DNA of 34,633 nt from Micavibrio_C sp964577255. Its GTDB lineage: Bacteria; Pseudomonadota; Alphaproteobacteria; Micavibrionales; Micavibrionaceae. The position numbers were made by a program, and so were the translations under genes. Every line of letters starts with the position of its first letter. Position 1 is the first letter of the stretch. This document shows, piece after piece, positions 1-6,582 of the stretch. Below the pieces are notes generated by a model. That model worked only from the letters and a program-made list of their open reading frames with translations, did not search any database and was not told the DNA's origin. The stretch spans positions 1 through 34,633 of the forward strand of contig CAZNYM010000019.1 of assembly GCA_964577255.1 (NCBI GenBank), read 5' to 3'.

Positions 1-2
1 AC

Positions 3-506
3 CTGATGCTGATCACCCGCTCCGAGTTCAGCAAATCGGGCCGTAACTCCTCGGTCATGAAGTTCAAGTTCCGCAACCTCATCACCAGTACCACGACCGA
101 AGGCATCTACAAGACTGACGAGAAATTCGACGACGTCATGCTCGACCGCAAGGAAGTCATCTATTCCTATCAGGACGGCGACATGTACGTGTTCATGGAC
201 GGCGAATACAACCAGTTCGAAGTCTCGAAGGATTTCATGGAAGACGCTTTGAAATACCTGAAAGAGGAAATGCCCTGTGAAATCGTGATGTACGAGGGCA
301 AACCCCTGTCGATCGAGCTGCCGATCAAGCTGGTCCGCGAGATCACTTACACCGAGCCCGCCGTCAAGGGCGATACCTCGGGCAAGGTCATGAAGCTGGC
401 CAAGATCGAAACTGGCCACGAAATCTCGGTGCCGGCTTTCATCGAGATCGGCGACAAGATCGAGATCGACACCCGCACCGACGAATACGTCTCGCGCGCG
501 AAGTAA
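3..506 (+). CDS. efp: Elongation factor P, arginine (EarP) subfamily, 5'-truncated by window edge
   Basis: EF-P binds between the P and E sites and rescues ribosomes stalled on polyproline. The reading frame is open to base 3, so the first in-window ATG (base 6) is internal; by comparison with the Pseudomonas protein about 18 to 19 N-terminal residues lie upstream of the window. The modification loop reads EFSKSGRNSS, matching the EFNKSGRNAA loop of Pseudomonas EF-P, in which Arg32 is rhamnosylated by EarP. Lysine-type EF-Ps have a GKGG-like loop instead. The middle (MYVFMD, EFNQ-like YNQFEV) and the C-terminal OB domain (EPAVKGDTSGKVMK, IEIDTRT.EYVSR) also fit this subfamily. The assignment to EF-P is firm; actual rhamnosylation is inferred from the loop. 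The earP gene is often adjacent and could lie just outside the window. Confidence 0.95.
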   Translation: MMLITRSEFSKSGRNSSVMKFKFRNLITSTTTEGIYKTDEKFDDVMLDRKEVIYSYQDGDMYVFMDGEYNQFEVSKDFMEDALKYLKEEMPCEIVMYEGKPLSIELPIKLVREITYTEPAVKGDTSGKVMKLAKIETGHEISVPAFIEIGDKIEIDTRTDEYVSRAK

Positions 507-515
507 TACGCGAAA

Positions 516-571
516 GCCCGCCCGTACTCAGGCAACCGCGCCCTTGACTGGTTGCCGTACGGCGGGTTTTT
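516..571 (+). terminator. Rho-independent terminator of efp, embedded in the 3' end of the 4,6-dehydratase gene
   Basis: The left arm begins with CCCG at 517 and ends with GGCAACC (531-537); the right arm is GGTTGCC (550-556), GTAC (557-560) and GGCGGG (561-566), followed by TTTTT (567-571). The arms pair over about 17 bp, with a one-base and a three-base bulge in the left arm. It points the right way to end efp transcription. Most of it lies inside the coding end of the convergent gene, so the same bases serve both. Confidence 0.8.
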
Positions 572-1520
572 GCTCGTAGCGTTCGAGATTGTCGGCGTAC
601 CATTGCACGATCGCGGGCAGGTCGTCCGCCAGGCGGCGCCTCGGCGCCCAGCCCAGCGCGGAGATTCTATCCCATGTCAAAGCGTAGCGCGCGTCGTTGA
701 AGGGCCGGTCTTCGACGAACGTGATGACATCCTCGGGCTTGAGGCCGAAAAGCGCGCACAGCCGCCGCGCCATGTCGACGTTCGCATATTCCTCGCGCGT
801 ACCGATATTGTAGCAGGCGCCGATCTTACCTTTTTCGACCAGCAGCAGGATAGCCTCGGCCAGGTCGGGCGCGGAGAGATAGTGACGCGTGTTCTTGCCG
901 CTGCCGTGAAGCGTCAGCGGCCGCCCCATCAGAAGCGCCAGGGTGAATTTGGGGATGATCTTCTCCGGGAACTGGCGGATGCCGTAGATGTTGTTGGCGC
1001 GCAGCGTCACGATAGGCATTTTGTAAGATTGCAGATAGCCGCTGATGATCATCTCCGCCGCCGCCTTGGAGGCGGAATAGGGGTTGGTCGGGTGCAGCGG
1101 CGCGTCCTCGTCGACGAATCCCTTCACCACTTCGCCGTACACTTCGTCGGTGCTGACATGGATAATGCGCGGCACGCGCTCCTGGCGGCACGCTTCCATC
1201 AGCGCGTGGGTGCCCAGCACGTTGGTGCGGGTGAATTCGAGCGAGTTGCCGAACGAATTGTCGACATGGCTTTCGGCGGCGGCGTGGATGACGAGATCGG
1301 CTTTATGCACTGCGCGCTCGCAGGTATCTAGGTCGATGATGTCGCCGACGGCAAGCTCGATGTTCCGCGCCGCCATCAGGGGAAGCAGGTTGCGGATGTC
1401 GGCGGCGTAAGTCATCTTGTCGAGAACGACCGCGCGCGCGCCGGGCCATGTCCGGACGACGGCCTCGACGATATGCGAGCCAATGAATCCTGCGCCGCCC
1501 GTAATAACGATTTTTTTCAT
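528..1520 (-). CDS. NDP-glucose 4,6-dehydratase (RmlB/RHM-like, extended SDR)
   Basis: A 330-residue NAD-dependent sugar-nucleotide dehydratase that should make an NDP-4-keto-6-deoxyglucose, the precursor of rhamnose and other deoxysugars. Visible motifs are the Rossmann GGAGFIG (8-14), the dehydratase signature STDEVYG with Thr124-Asp125-Glu126, and the catalytic Tyr148/Lys152 (YSASK). The C-terminal substrate region reads RPFNDARYAL; as I recall it, this resembles the plant RHM and TGDS branch (RPFNDQRY) more than enterobacterial RmlB (RPGHDRRY). Whether the nucleotide is dTDP or UDP cannot be told from sequence. It is the last gene of a three-gene operon; its ATG overlaps the stop of the gene before it (ATGA, 1517-1520). 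No rmlA, rmlC or rmlD is in the window, so I leave the symbol empty. Confidence 0.85.
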   Translation of the reverse strand: MKKIVITGGAGFIGSHIVEAVVRTWPGARAVVLDKMTYAADIRNLLPLMAARNIELAVGDIIDLDTCERAVHKADLVIHAAAESHVDNSFGNSLEFTRTNVLGTHALMEACRQERVPRIIHVSTDEVYGEVVKGFVDEDAPLHPTNPYSASKAAAEMIISGYLQSYKMPIVTLRANNIYGIRQFPEKIIPKFTLALLMGRPLTLHGSGKNTRHYLSAPDLAEAILLLVEKGKIGACYNIGTREEYANVDMARRLCALFGLKPEDVITFVEDRPFNDARYALTWDRISALGWAPRRRLADDLPAIVQWYADNLERYEQKPAVRQPVKGAVA

Positions 1521-2665
1521 GATCCTGCCGCCTTCCTATCCGTGAACGTGAAATAACGGTTGCCCGCAAAACTTAGTACCGTATAGAGCCCGACCGCAAG
1601 CGTCTGCGCCACCGCCGCCGGCCAGCCCGCGCCGATCAGCAAGTGCAGAAGACCCAGCTGCAGCAGATAGCAAACGGCGAACACGGCGGTAAAGCGCCCG
1701 AACTGCACCCGGGCGCCGGCGGCCGGCACGCCGGTTGAAAACGTGACATGACGGTGCAGGCCGAAGCTCAGGGCCAGGCCGGCGGCGTAACCCAGCGCGT
1801 TCGCCAGGATATAGTGAAAACCCAGCGCCCCCAGCAGAAGAATCACCGCCAAGCCAAAAGCTGTGTTGAGGATACCCACGCCGCAGAAAGCGATCAATTG
1901 CCGGCCGAGCGAACGCGGCGCCGGCGGCGTGCCCGGCCCCGGCCGGCGGCAGAGCGCGATGATGCTGACGCCGAAGGGCAAGGGGCAGACACGAAGCAGA
2001 TAACGTTCGGCTGCGAACAGATGATAAAGCAACGTGTTGACAACCTTAAGGCGCGGCATGCGGTCGTCGGGAGAGTCTTTCACCTTAAGCAGGTTTTTCA
2101 GGAACCGCACCGCCGCCACCGCCGGGAACAGCAGCATGTTGATGTAGGAAATAAAGACGATCTCGTACCCCGCTTCACGCAAAAGCTTCGCGAAAGCCGG
2201 GCGCGTGTAGCGGCGGTGATGATGATTAGCGACGTCGTGCGCCGACCACAGAAACATCCAGGCCGGCACGGTGAAGAGGGTATAGCCGCCGGGCTTGGTC
2301 AGTCCGTGCAGCGCCCGCAGGCTGCCCGCGTCATCGGCGACATGCTCGATCACGTCGAACGCGCCGACGAGGTCGAAAGGCTCGCTGAAAGGTACGGGCT
2401 CCGGCAGATAACCCTCCAGCACGGCGATTCCTGTCGCAGCGGCAGCATGTGCGCGCGAAAACCCGTCGGGCTCGAAAGCGCTGACCCGGCCGTGTGCCGC
2501 CAGCATCGCCAGGTTGGCGCCCGGGCCGCAGCCGGCTTCGAGAATCGCGGCGTCTTTCGGTAAGTTGAGAGCGGAGATGACAGAGGAGATGATCGCGCGG
2601 CGGCCTTCGTACCACCAGTGCTCGCTCTGGATCTCGGCCATGCGGGCGTAGGTCGCGCGTTCCAT
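1517..2665 (-). CDS. Fusion: class I SAM methyltransferase + GtrA-family membrane domain
   Basis: A 382-residue two-domain protein. Residues about 20-240 form a class I methyltransferase, with EAGCGPG (43-49) as the SAM-binding loop and DVIEH (104-108) as the later motif. Residues about 254-376 are a GtrA-like domain of four hydrophobic segments, ending in the family-typical SFAGNRYFTF. GtrA proteins are thought to move polyprenyl-linked sugars across the inner membrane, often with a GtrB partner. Here the GtrB-type gene lies directly upstream, and its stop overlaps this start by one base (TGATG at 2663-2667), which suggests coupled translation. A soluble methyltransferase joined to a flippase-like domain would act at the cytoplasmic membrane face; methylation of the lipid-linked sugar is an inference. 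The frame is continuous, so this is not two genes. Confidence 0.88.
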   Translation of the reverse strand: MERATYARMAEIQSEHWWYEGRRAIISSVISALNLPKDAAILEAGCGPGANLAMLAAHGRVSAFEPDGFSRAHAAAATGIAVLEGYLPEPVPFSEPFDLVGAFDVIEHVADDAGSLRALHGLTKPGGYTLFTVPAWMFLWSAHDVANHHHRRYTRPAFAKLLREAGYEIVFISYINMLLFPAVAAVRFLKNLLKVKDSPDDRMPRLKVVNTLLYHLFAAERYLLRVCPLPFGVSIIALCRRPGPGTPPAPRSLGRQLIAFCGVGILNTAFGLAVILLLGALGFHYILANALGYAAGLALSFGLHRHVTFSTGVPAAGARVQFGRFTAVFAVCYLLQLGLLHLLIGAGWPAAVAQTLAVGLYTVLSFAGNRYFTFTDRKAAGS

Positions 2666-3603
2666 CAGCTTATTTTATCGGCGCCGCGGTGCACAGCGCG
2701 GATAAGGAACAAGGGCCGGTTTTTCACCTGGATATAGGTGCGGCCGATATATTCGCCGATCAGGCCGATGCAGATCAGCTGCAGCGAACTGAAGAAGGCG
2801 ATGATCGAAGCGAGCGATGCCCATCCGGCCACGGTGCGGTGATCGAAATACGATATGAAGGCGAACAGGGCCAGAAGCATCGCGAGCAATGTGCCGACCA
2901 GCGCGAACAGAAGGCTGATGCGCAGGGGCTTGATGGAAAAGCTGCTGATGGCGTCGAAAGCGAACTGCACCAGTTTGGTGAAGGGGTATTTGGTCGTGCC
3001 GGCGAAGCGCGGTGCGCGCTGGTACAAGAACGCTTCCTGACGGAAACCGATCCAGGCGATCATGCCGCGGATGAAGCGGTGCTGCTCGGGCATGTCCTTG
3101 AAATGTTCGAGTACCCGCCGCGAGATCAGGCGGAAATCGCCGACATCGCGTGGGATCGGATAATCGGACAGGTAGGAAAGGATGCGGTAGAAAAGGCTGG
3201 CGCTCGCGCGTTTGAACAATGTTTCGCCCTCGCGCCGCTGGCGCTGACCGTACACGACATCGACGCCGGCGCGGGCGCGTTCCAGCATGGGGCCCAAAAG
3301 CTCGGGCGGGTCCTGCAGGTCGGCGTCGAGAATGAAGATGTAATCGCCCCGCGCCTGGAACAATCCGGCGGTCAGCGCCAGCTGGTGCCCGTGGTTGCGG
3401 GAAAGATCGACGATGACAAGAGCGGGTTCTTTCGCCACCATCTCGTTCATGATGGCGGCGGTGCCGTCTTTCGAGCCGTCATTGACCAGAATGATTTCAT
3501 AGCTGCGCGGCGTGATCTGCTCGCACACCGCTTTCACCCGGCGATAGGTCTCGCGCAGGCTTTCCTCTTCATTGTAGCAGGGTATGACGACGGAGATGTC
3601 CAT
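2665..3603 (-). CDS. GtrB/DPM1-type polyprenyl-phosphate glycosyltransferase (GT2)
   Basis: A 312-residue family-2 glycosyltransferase that should transfer a sugar from a nucleotide donor to a polyprenyl phosphate on the cytoplasmic face. The GT-A fold starts with VVIPCYNEE, then NDGSKDGT (41-48) and the metal-binding DADLQDPP (93-100). Two C-terminal transmembrane segments at about 229-253 and 261-285 follow, as in GtrB, ArnC and bactoprenol glucosyltransferases. The C-terminal EYIGRTY(I/V)..KNRP motif is typical of the family. It is the first gene of the operon with the methyltransferase-GtrA fusion and the 4,6-dehydratase. Start and family length agree. The sugar donor cannot be read from the sequence. 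Confidence 0.93.
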   Translation of the reverse strand: MDISVVIPCYNEEESLRETYRRVKAVCEQITPRSYEIILVNDGSKDGTAAIMNEMVAKEPALVIVDLSRNHGHQLALTAGLFQARGDYIFILDADLQDPPELLGPMLERARAGVDVVYGQRQRREGETLFKRASASLFYRILSYLSDYPIPRDVGDFRLISRRVLEHFKDMPEQHRFIRGMIAWIGFRQEAFLYQRAPRFAGTTKYPFTKLVQFAFDAISSFSIKPLRISLLFALVGTLLAMLLALFAFISYFDHRTVAGWASLASIIAFFSSLQLICIGLIGEYIGRTYIQVKNRPLFLIRAVHRGADKIS

Positions 3604-3683
3604 GGGGGGCCATTTTGCCCCCTGCCCCGGTTTTTGTCCAGCGCGCCGCTTGTCAGAACCGCGCCAGGCGCTATGATGCCGTT

Positions 3684-4136
3684 ATGGCTGAAATCCGCTT
3701 TTATCATCTGCGCACGCAGGCCCCGGCGCAGGCTTTGCCGGGCCTCCTGCAAAAGGCGCTGGCCGCCGGCCACCGCGTGGTCGTGCGCGCCGCCGGCGAG
3801 GCGGAAGTCGCGCAGCTGAACGACTATCTATGGACGTACAATCCCGATGCGTTCCTGCCGCACGGAGCCGGCAAGGACGCCTTTGCCGCCGACCAGCCCG
3901 TATGGCTGACCGCTGGCAACGACAACCCGAACGGCGCGGCCATGCTGCTGCTGACGGCGGCGGGGGAGGCGTTCGATCCGGAGAACTATACGCTGTGCTG
4001 CGACCTGTTCGACGGGCGCGATGAAGGGATTCTGGCCGCCGCGCGCAAAAGATGGGCGCATTTCAAGGCGCAGGGCCACCGCCTGACATACTGGCAGCAG
4101 GGCGAAAAAGGCTGGGAGAAAAAGCAGGAGGCTTAG
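3684..4136 (+). CDS. holC: DNA polymerase III chi subunit
   Basis: A 150-residue protein of the HolC family, the clamp-loader accessory subunit that links the replicase to single-strand binding protein. The start MAEIRFYHL matches the usual N-terminus (a short strand, then a Tyr-His pair); an in-frame ATG at 3615 would add 23 unlikely residues and was not used. Family features are the central VWLT..ND.PNGA and the C-terminal RW.HFKAQGH.LTYWQQ. It is transcribed away from the gtrB operon, with only 80 bases between them. Its TAG stop overlaps the TAA of the convergent cytochrome gene (4133-4136). Confidence 0.93.
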   Translation: MAEIRFYHLRTQAPAQALPGLLQKALAAGHRVVVRAAGEAEVAQLNDYLWTYNPDAFLPHGAGKDAFAADQPVWLTAGNDNPNGAAMLLLTAAGEAFDPENYTLCCDLFDGRDEGILAAARKRWAHFKAQGHRLTYWQQGEKGWEKKQEA

Positions 4137-4777
4137 TGCGCCGCCGGTTCTTCCGCAGGCGCCGCTTCCGTAGCCGCCGGTGCAGCTTCTTCCGCGGGGG
4201 CGGGCGCTTCGGCCGCGATGTCGGCATCCGAAGGCAGCGCAGCGGGCGCATCCGCCAGCGTGCGCAGCCAGGCGATCAGCGCCGCGCGATCCTCAGGCTT
4301 CTTGATCCCGACGAAGTTCATCGCCGTGCCCTTGACGGCGGCTTTGGGCTTCCACAGGAACTTGTTCAGCTCGGCGTATGTCCATTTTTCGCTGGCGTGG
4401 GCCTTCATGGCATCCGAGTAAGTGAAGCCGCCATGGCTGGCCTTGGCGCGGTTGACCACGTCCCACAGCGCCGGGCCGGTGCCGTTGGCGCCGCCCTTAT
4501 CGAACGTGTGGCAAGCCGCGCAGGCCTTGGCCACCTGCTGCCCGCGCGCGGCATCCGCCGCCGCCAGCAGTGCCAGGATCGGCTCGGCCACCGGCGCGGC
4601 GCCGCCCGCGCTGCCGGTTTCCTCGGCGGCTTCGATGACATAGGCGAATTTTTCTTCTCCGTGGCCGCCGTGTTCGCCGCCGCCCGTAAGCTGCGCCGCG
4701 ACGAAGCCGGACAATCCGGCAACCAAGGCCGCGACAAGAAACGCGGCGAAGATTTTATTGAATTCCATATTGTTCAT
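4133..4777 (-). CDS. Membrane-anchored class I cytochrome c (CycM/c552-like)
   Basis: A 214-residue periplasmic electron carrier held by an uncleaved N-terminal helix (about 8-29). The heme site is CAACH (86-90), and Met153 in GTAMNF is the likely sixth ligand. The mono-heme fold spans about 75-175, followed by an Ala/Pro/Glu-rich tail of about 40 residues that looks disordered. The MEFNKIF start and the anchor match alphaproteobacterial CycM-like proteins, which carry electrons from the bc1 complex to the terminal oxidase. I placed the start at 4777 because GGGAAG lies six bases upstream; ATG 4768 (MEFNKIF) is an alternative. An upstream in-frame extension to 4846 lacks support. Confidence 0.9.
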   Translation of the reverse strand: MNNMEFNKIFAAFLVAALVAGLSGFVAAQLTGGGEHGGHGEEKFAYVIEAAEETGSAGGAAPVAEPILALLAAADAARGQQVAKACAACHTFDKGGANGTGPALWDVVNRAKASHGGFTYSDAMKAHASEKWTYAELNKFLWKPKAAVKGTAMNFVGIKKPEDRAALIAWLRTLADAPAALPSDADIAAEAPAPAEEAAPAATEAAPAEEPAAH

Positions 4778-4880
4778 GGGACACTTCCCGGACCGTGCGA
4801 AAGGGGGCTCGAAACCCCACGATAAACTCCTTGCATATACAGCCAAAAAATGTAAATGCCAAGGGCGTAGGAACCGAACA

Positions 4881-5732
4881 ATGTCAGATAGTTACAAAAA
4901 AATCGCCTTTCTGGGTCTTGCCGGCTCCAATTCCCATATGGCCTGCCAGCTGGCGCATCCCGCGCTGGAGGCTGTTTCCTGCGCTGGTTTCGAGGATGTG
5001 TTCACCGCCGTGCGCGAAGGCCGCGCCGATCTTGCCATGATTCCGGTCGACAACAACCTGGCAGGCCGGGTGGCCGATGTGCATCAGCTTTTGCCCAAGG
5101 CTGGCCTTTTCGTGGTGGGCGAGTATTTCCTGCCGATCCGCTTTGCGCTGCTGGCGCCCCGGGGCGCCCAGCCCGCCGGTCTGAAGAAAGTCTACAGCCA
5201 CGCGCACGCCTTTCCGCAGTGCCGGGCCGTCATCAAAAAATACGGGTTGGAACCGCAGATCTTCAGCGATACTGCCGCCGCCGCGCGCCACGTGCGTGAC
5301 CTGAACGATCCGTCATGCTGCGCCCTTGCTGCACCGATCGCCGCACAAATCTACGATCTCGAAACACTGGCCGCCGACGTGCAGGATTCCGCCAGCAACA
5401 TGACGCGCTTTCTGATTCTGGCGCGCCGGGCGGCGGTGCCGCCGGCCGGCACGGCGGTGCTGACCTCGCTGATCTTCCGGGTGCGCAACATACCGGCCGC
5501 CCTTTACAAGGCGCTGGGCGGTTTCGCCACCAACGGCCTCAACCTGGCCAAGCTCGAATCCTACGTCGACGAGCAGTTCCAGGCGGCGCAGTTTTATTGC
5601 GAAGTGCAGGGGCATCCGCAGGACCGGCTGTTCGATCTCGCGCTCAGGGAGTTGCGCTTCTACACCGAGGATGTGCAGGTGCTGGGCACGTATCCGGTTG
5701 ATCCGGCACGGGAAAAACTCGCCGCGAAATAA
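4881..5732 (+). CDS. pheA: Prephenate dehydratase (PDT + ACT domains)
   Basis: A 283-residue enzyme that converts prephenate to phenylpyruvate in phenylalanine synthesis. The dehydratase domain covers about 7-182 and includes the catalytic Thr175-Arg176-Phe177 (NMTRF). The ACT domain (about 195-270, RVRNIPAALYKALGGF then LESYVD) would bind phenylalanine as feedback inhibitor. There is no chorismate mutase domain, as is usual in alphaproteobacteria. One oddity: the conserved P-x-E-N-S region reads PVDNN (56-60), so Glu is replaced by Asp. The start MSDSYKKIAF at 4881 was chosen over an in-frame ATG at 4758, which would overlap the divergent cytochrome gene. The 56-residue small gene follows 57 bases downstream. 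Confidence 0.93.
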   Translation: MSDSYKKIAFLGLAGSNSHMACQLAHPALEAVSCAGFEDVFTAVREGRADLAMIPVDNNLAGRVADVHQLLPKAGLFVVGEYFLPIRFALLAPRGAQPAGLKKVYSHAHAFPQCRAVIKKYGLEPQIFSDTAAAARHVRDLNDPSCCALAAPIAAQIYDLETLAADVQDSASNMTRFLILARRAAVPPAGTAVLTSLIFRVRNIPAALYKALGGFATNGLNLAKLESYVDEQFQAAQFYCEVQGHPQDRLFDLALRELRFYTEDVQVLGTYPVDPAREKLAAK

Positions 5733-5789
5733 CGTGCCCAACGCGCGCCGAAACATGCTATCAGGGGACGAACCTCAAGGGAGAGCACC

Positions 5790-5960
5790 ATGCCCAGCCA
5801 TGCCGAGATCGCCGCCCGTTTGCTGCGCGACGCCGCGTCCTTTTTCCGCGCGGTCGCCGAGCAGAACGAACCCCTGCGCGAGCAGATGACGGAAAACGCC
5901 ACCGTTTTCGAACAGGTCGCCGACCTGGTGGAAAAGGACCCGCAGGGGCAGCTGGAGTAA
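5790..5960 (+). CDS. Small conserved-looking helical protein (56 aa)
   Basis: A short frame starts with MPSHAEIAARLLRDAASFF and ends QGQLE before TAA at 5958-5960. GGGAGAG lies eight bases before the ATG, a good ribosome site. The codons show the strong third-position GC of the neighbours. The protein is acidic, without membrane segments, and probably all helical. It sits just after pheA and may be cotranscribed with it. I recall similar short unnamed proteins in other alphaproteobacteria, but cannot search. Function is unknown. Confidence 0.68.
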   Translation: MPSHAEIAARLLRDAASFFRAVAEQNEPLREQMTENATVFEQVADLVEKDPQGQLE

Positions 5961-5962
5961 TC

Positions 5963-6295
5963 CTAGCTGTGCAGTAAAAGGCTGAGGGCGGCAAGCATCG
6001 CGCCGCTGACCAGGCAGCCGACCGCGAGCGACCAGACGCCAGGCAGAAGGCGCCAACGCCGCTTTTCAAAAATCCGGACCGTTGGGCTGACGGGTGCGCC
6101 CGAACGCGGATCGGTGTAAAAACCCTTGACCTCGACCCGGGTGTGCAGGCCGCTGGCATACAGCGACCGCGCGCGCCGCAGCGCCTGACGGTGGCCCTGC
6201 ACGGTTTCCTGTTTCTGCCAGCAGCGGCTGCCGTGGGGAAAAACATAGATCGTATAATCGTGGCTTGCGCTTTTTGCTGCAGTTTGCGTGTACAT
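5963..6295 (-). CDS. Hypothetical single-pass membrane protein (110 aa)
   Basis: A 110-residue protein with a soluble basic N-terminal part (about 1-78) and one C-terminal hydrophobic helix (about 84-108, LAVGCLVSGAMLAALSLLL). This is the layout of a tail-anchored protein. The codons have the GC-rich third positions of true genes here, and GGGAAAGGGA precedes the ATG by about eight bases. It converges with the small gene before it, with a two-base gap. I do not recognise a family. It fills an otherwise empty stretch, but its being a gene rests on codon use and ribosome site only. Confidence 0.6.
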   Translation of the reverse strand: MYTQTAAKSASHDYTIYVFPHGSRCWQKQETVQGHRQALRRARSLYASGLHTRVEVKGFYTDPRSGAPVSPTVRIFEKRRWRLLPGVWSLAVGCLVSGAMLAALSLLLHS

Positions 6296-6439
6296 AGGCT
6301 CTGGAATCCCTTTCCCCTGTGACCGCTTCCGCGCGGTCCCGTGTCGTGACAGTCGCTACTCTCCGGAGAATGAAACCTCGTTTTTTCTCAATCGGCCCTT
6401 TTGAAAAGCCGCATGCAGGCCAGAATGGGGTCTTAATCC

Positions 6440-6454
6440 TTAAAAAACCGTTAA
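6440..6454. promoter_or_regulatory. Candidate CtrA-type site upstream of ftsK
   Basis: TTAAAAAACCGTTAA is an exact TTAA-N7-TTAA, the binding consensus of the alphaproteobacterial cell-cycle regulator CtrA, and is followed by the preferred C. A third TTAA lies at 6433-6436. The second half-site is also the centre of a 12-bp palindrome, ACCGTTAACGGT (6447-6458). The site is about 128 bases before the ftsK start and 145 before the divergent membrane-protein gene. Binding is inferred from the motif. Confidence 0.55.
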
Positions 6455-6535
6455 CGGTAAAGCGGCGCGGCGTTTTCATCCCCGTCCGCTTGTAAAAAGA
6501 GGGCCGGAACGGTAAAATCGAAAAGCCTTCATCCT

Positions 6536-6560
6536 CCGGCCTTCGCCGGGTTTTTCTTTT
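6536..6560 (+). terminator. Terminator-like hairpin in the ftsK leader
   Basis: CCGGC (6536-6540), loop CTTC, GCCGG (6545-6549), then G and TTTTTCTTTT. The 5-bp GC stem and T-run look like a short intrinsic terminator on the plus strand, ending 22 bases before the ftsK start. It could end read-through from pheA or attenuate ftsK; sequence alone cannot say which. Confidence 0.5.
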
Positions 6561-6582
6561 CCAGAGTTTTCCGGTTCCGCCC

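Noticed and set aside
552..1331. 259-codon plus-strand frame opposite the 4,6-dehydratase
   Set aside because: No motif and low-complexity Arg/Val composition; the dehydratase has all catalytic motifs on the other strand.
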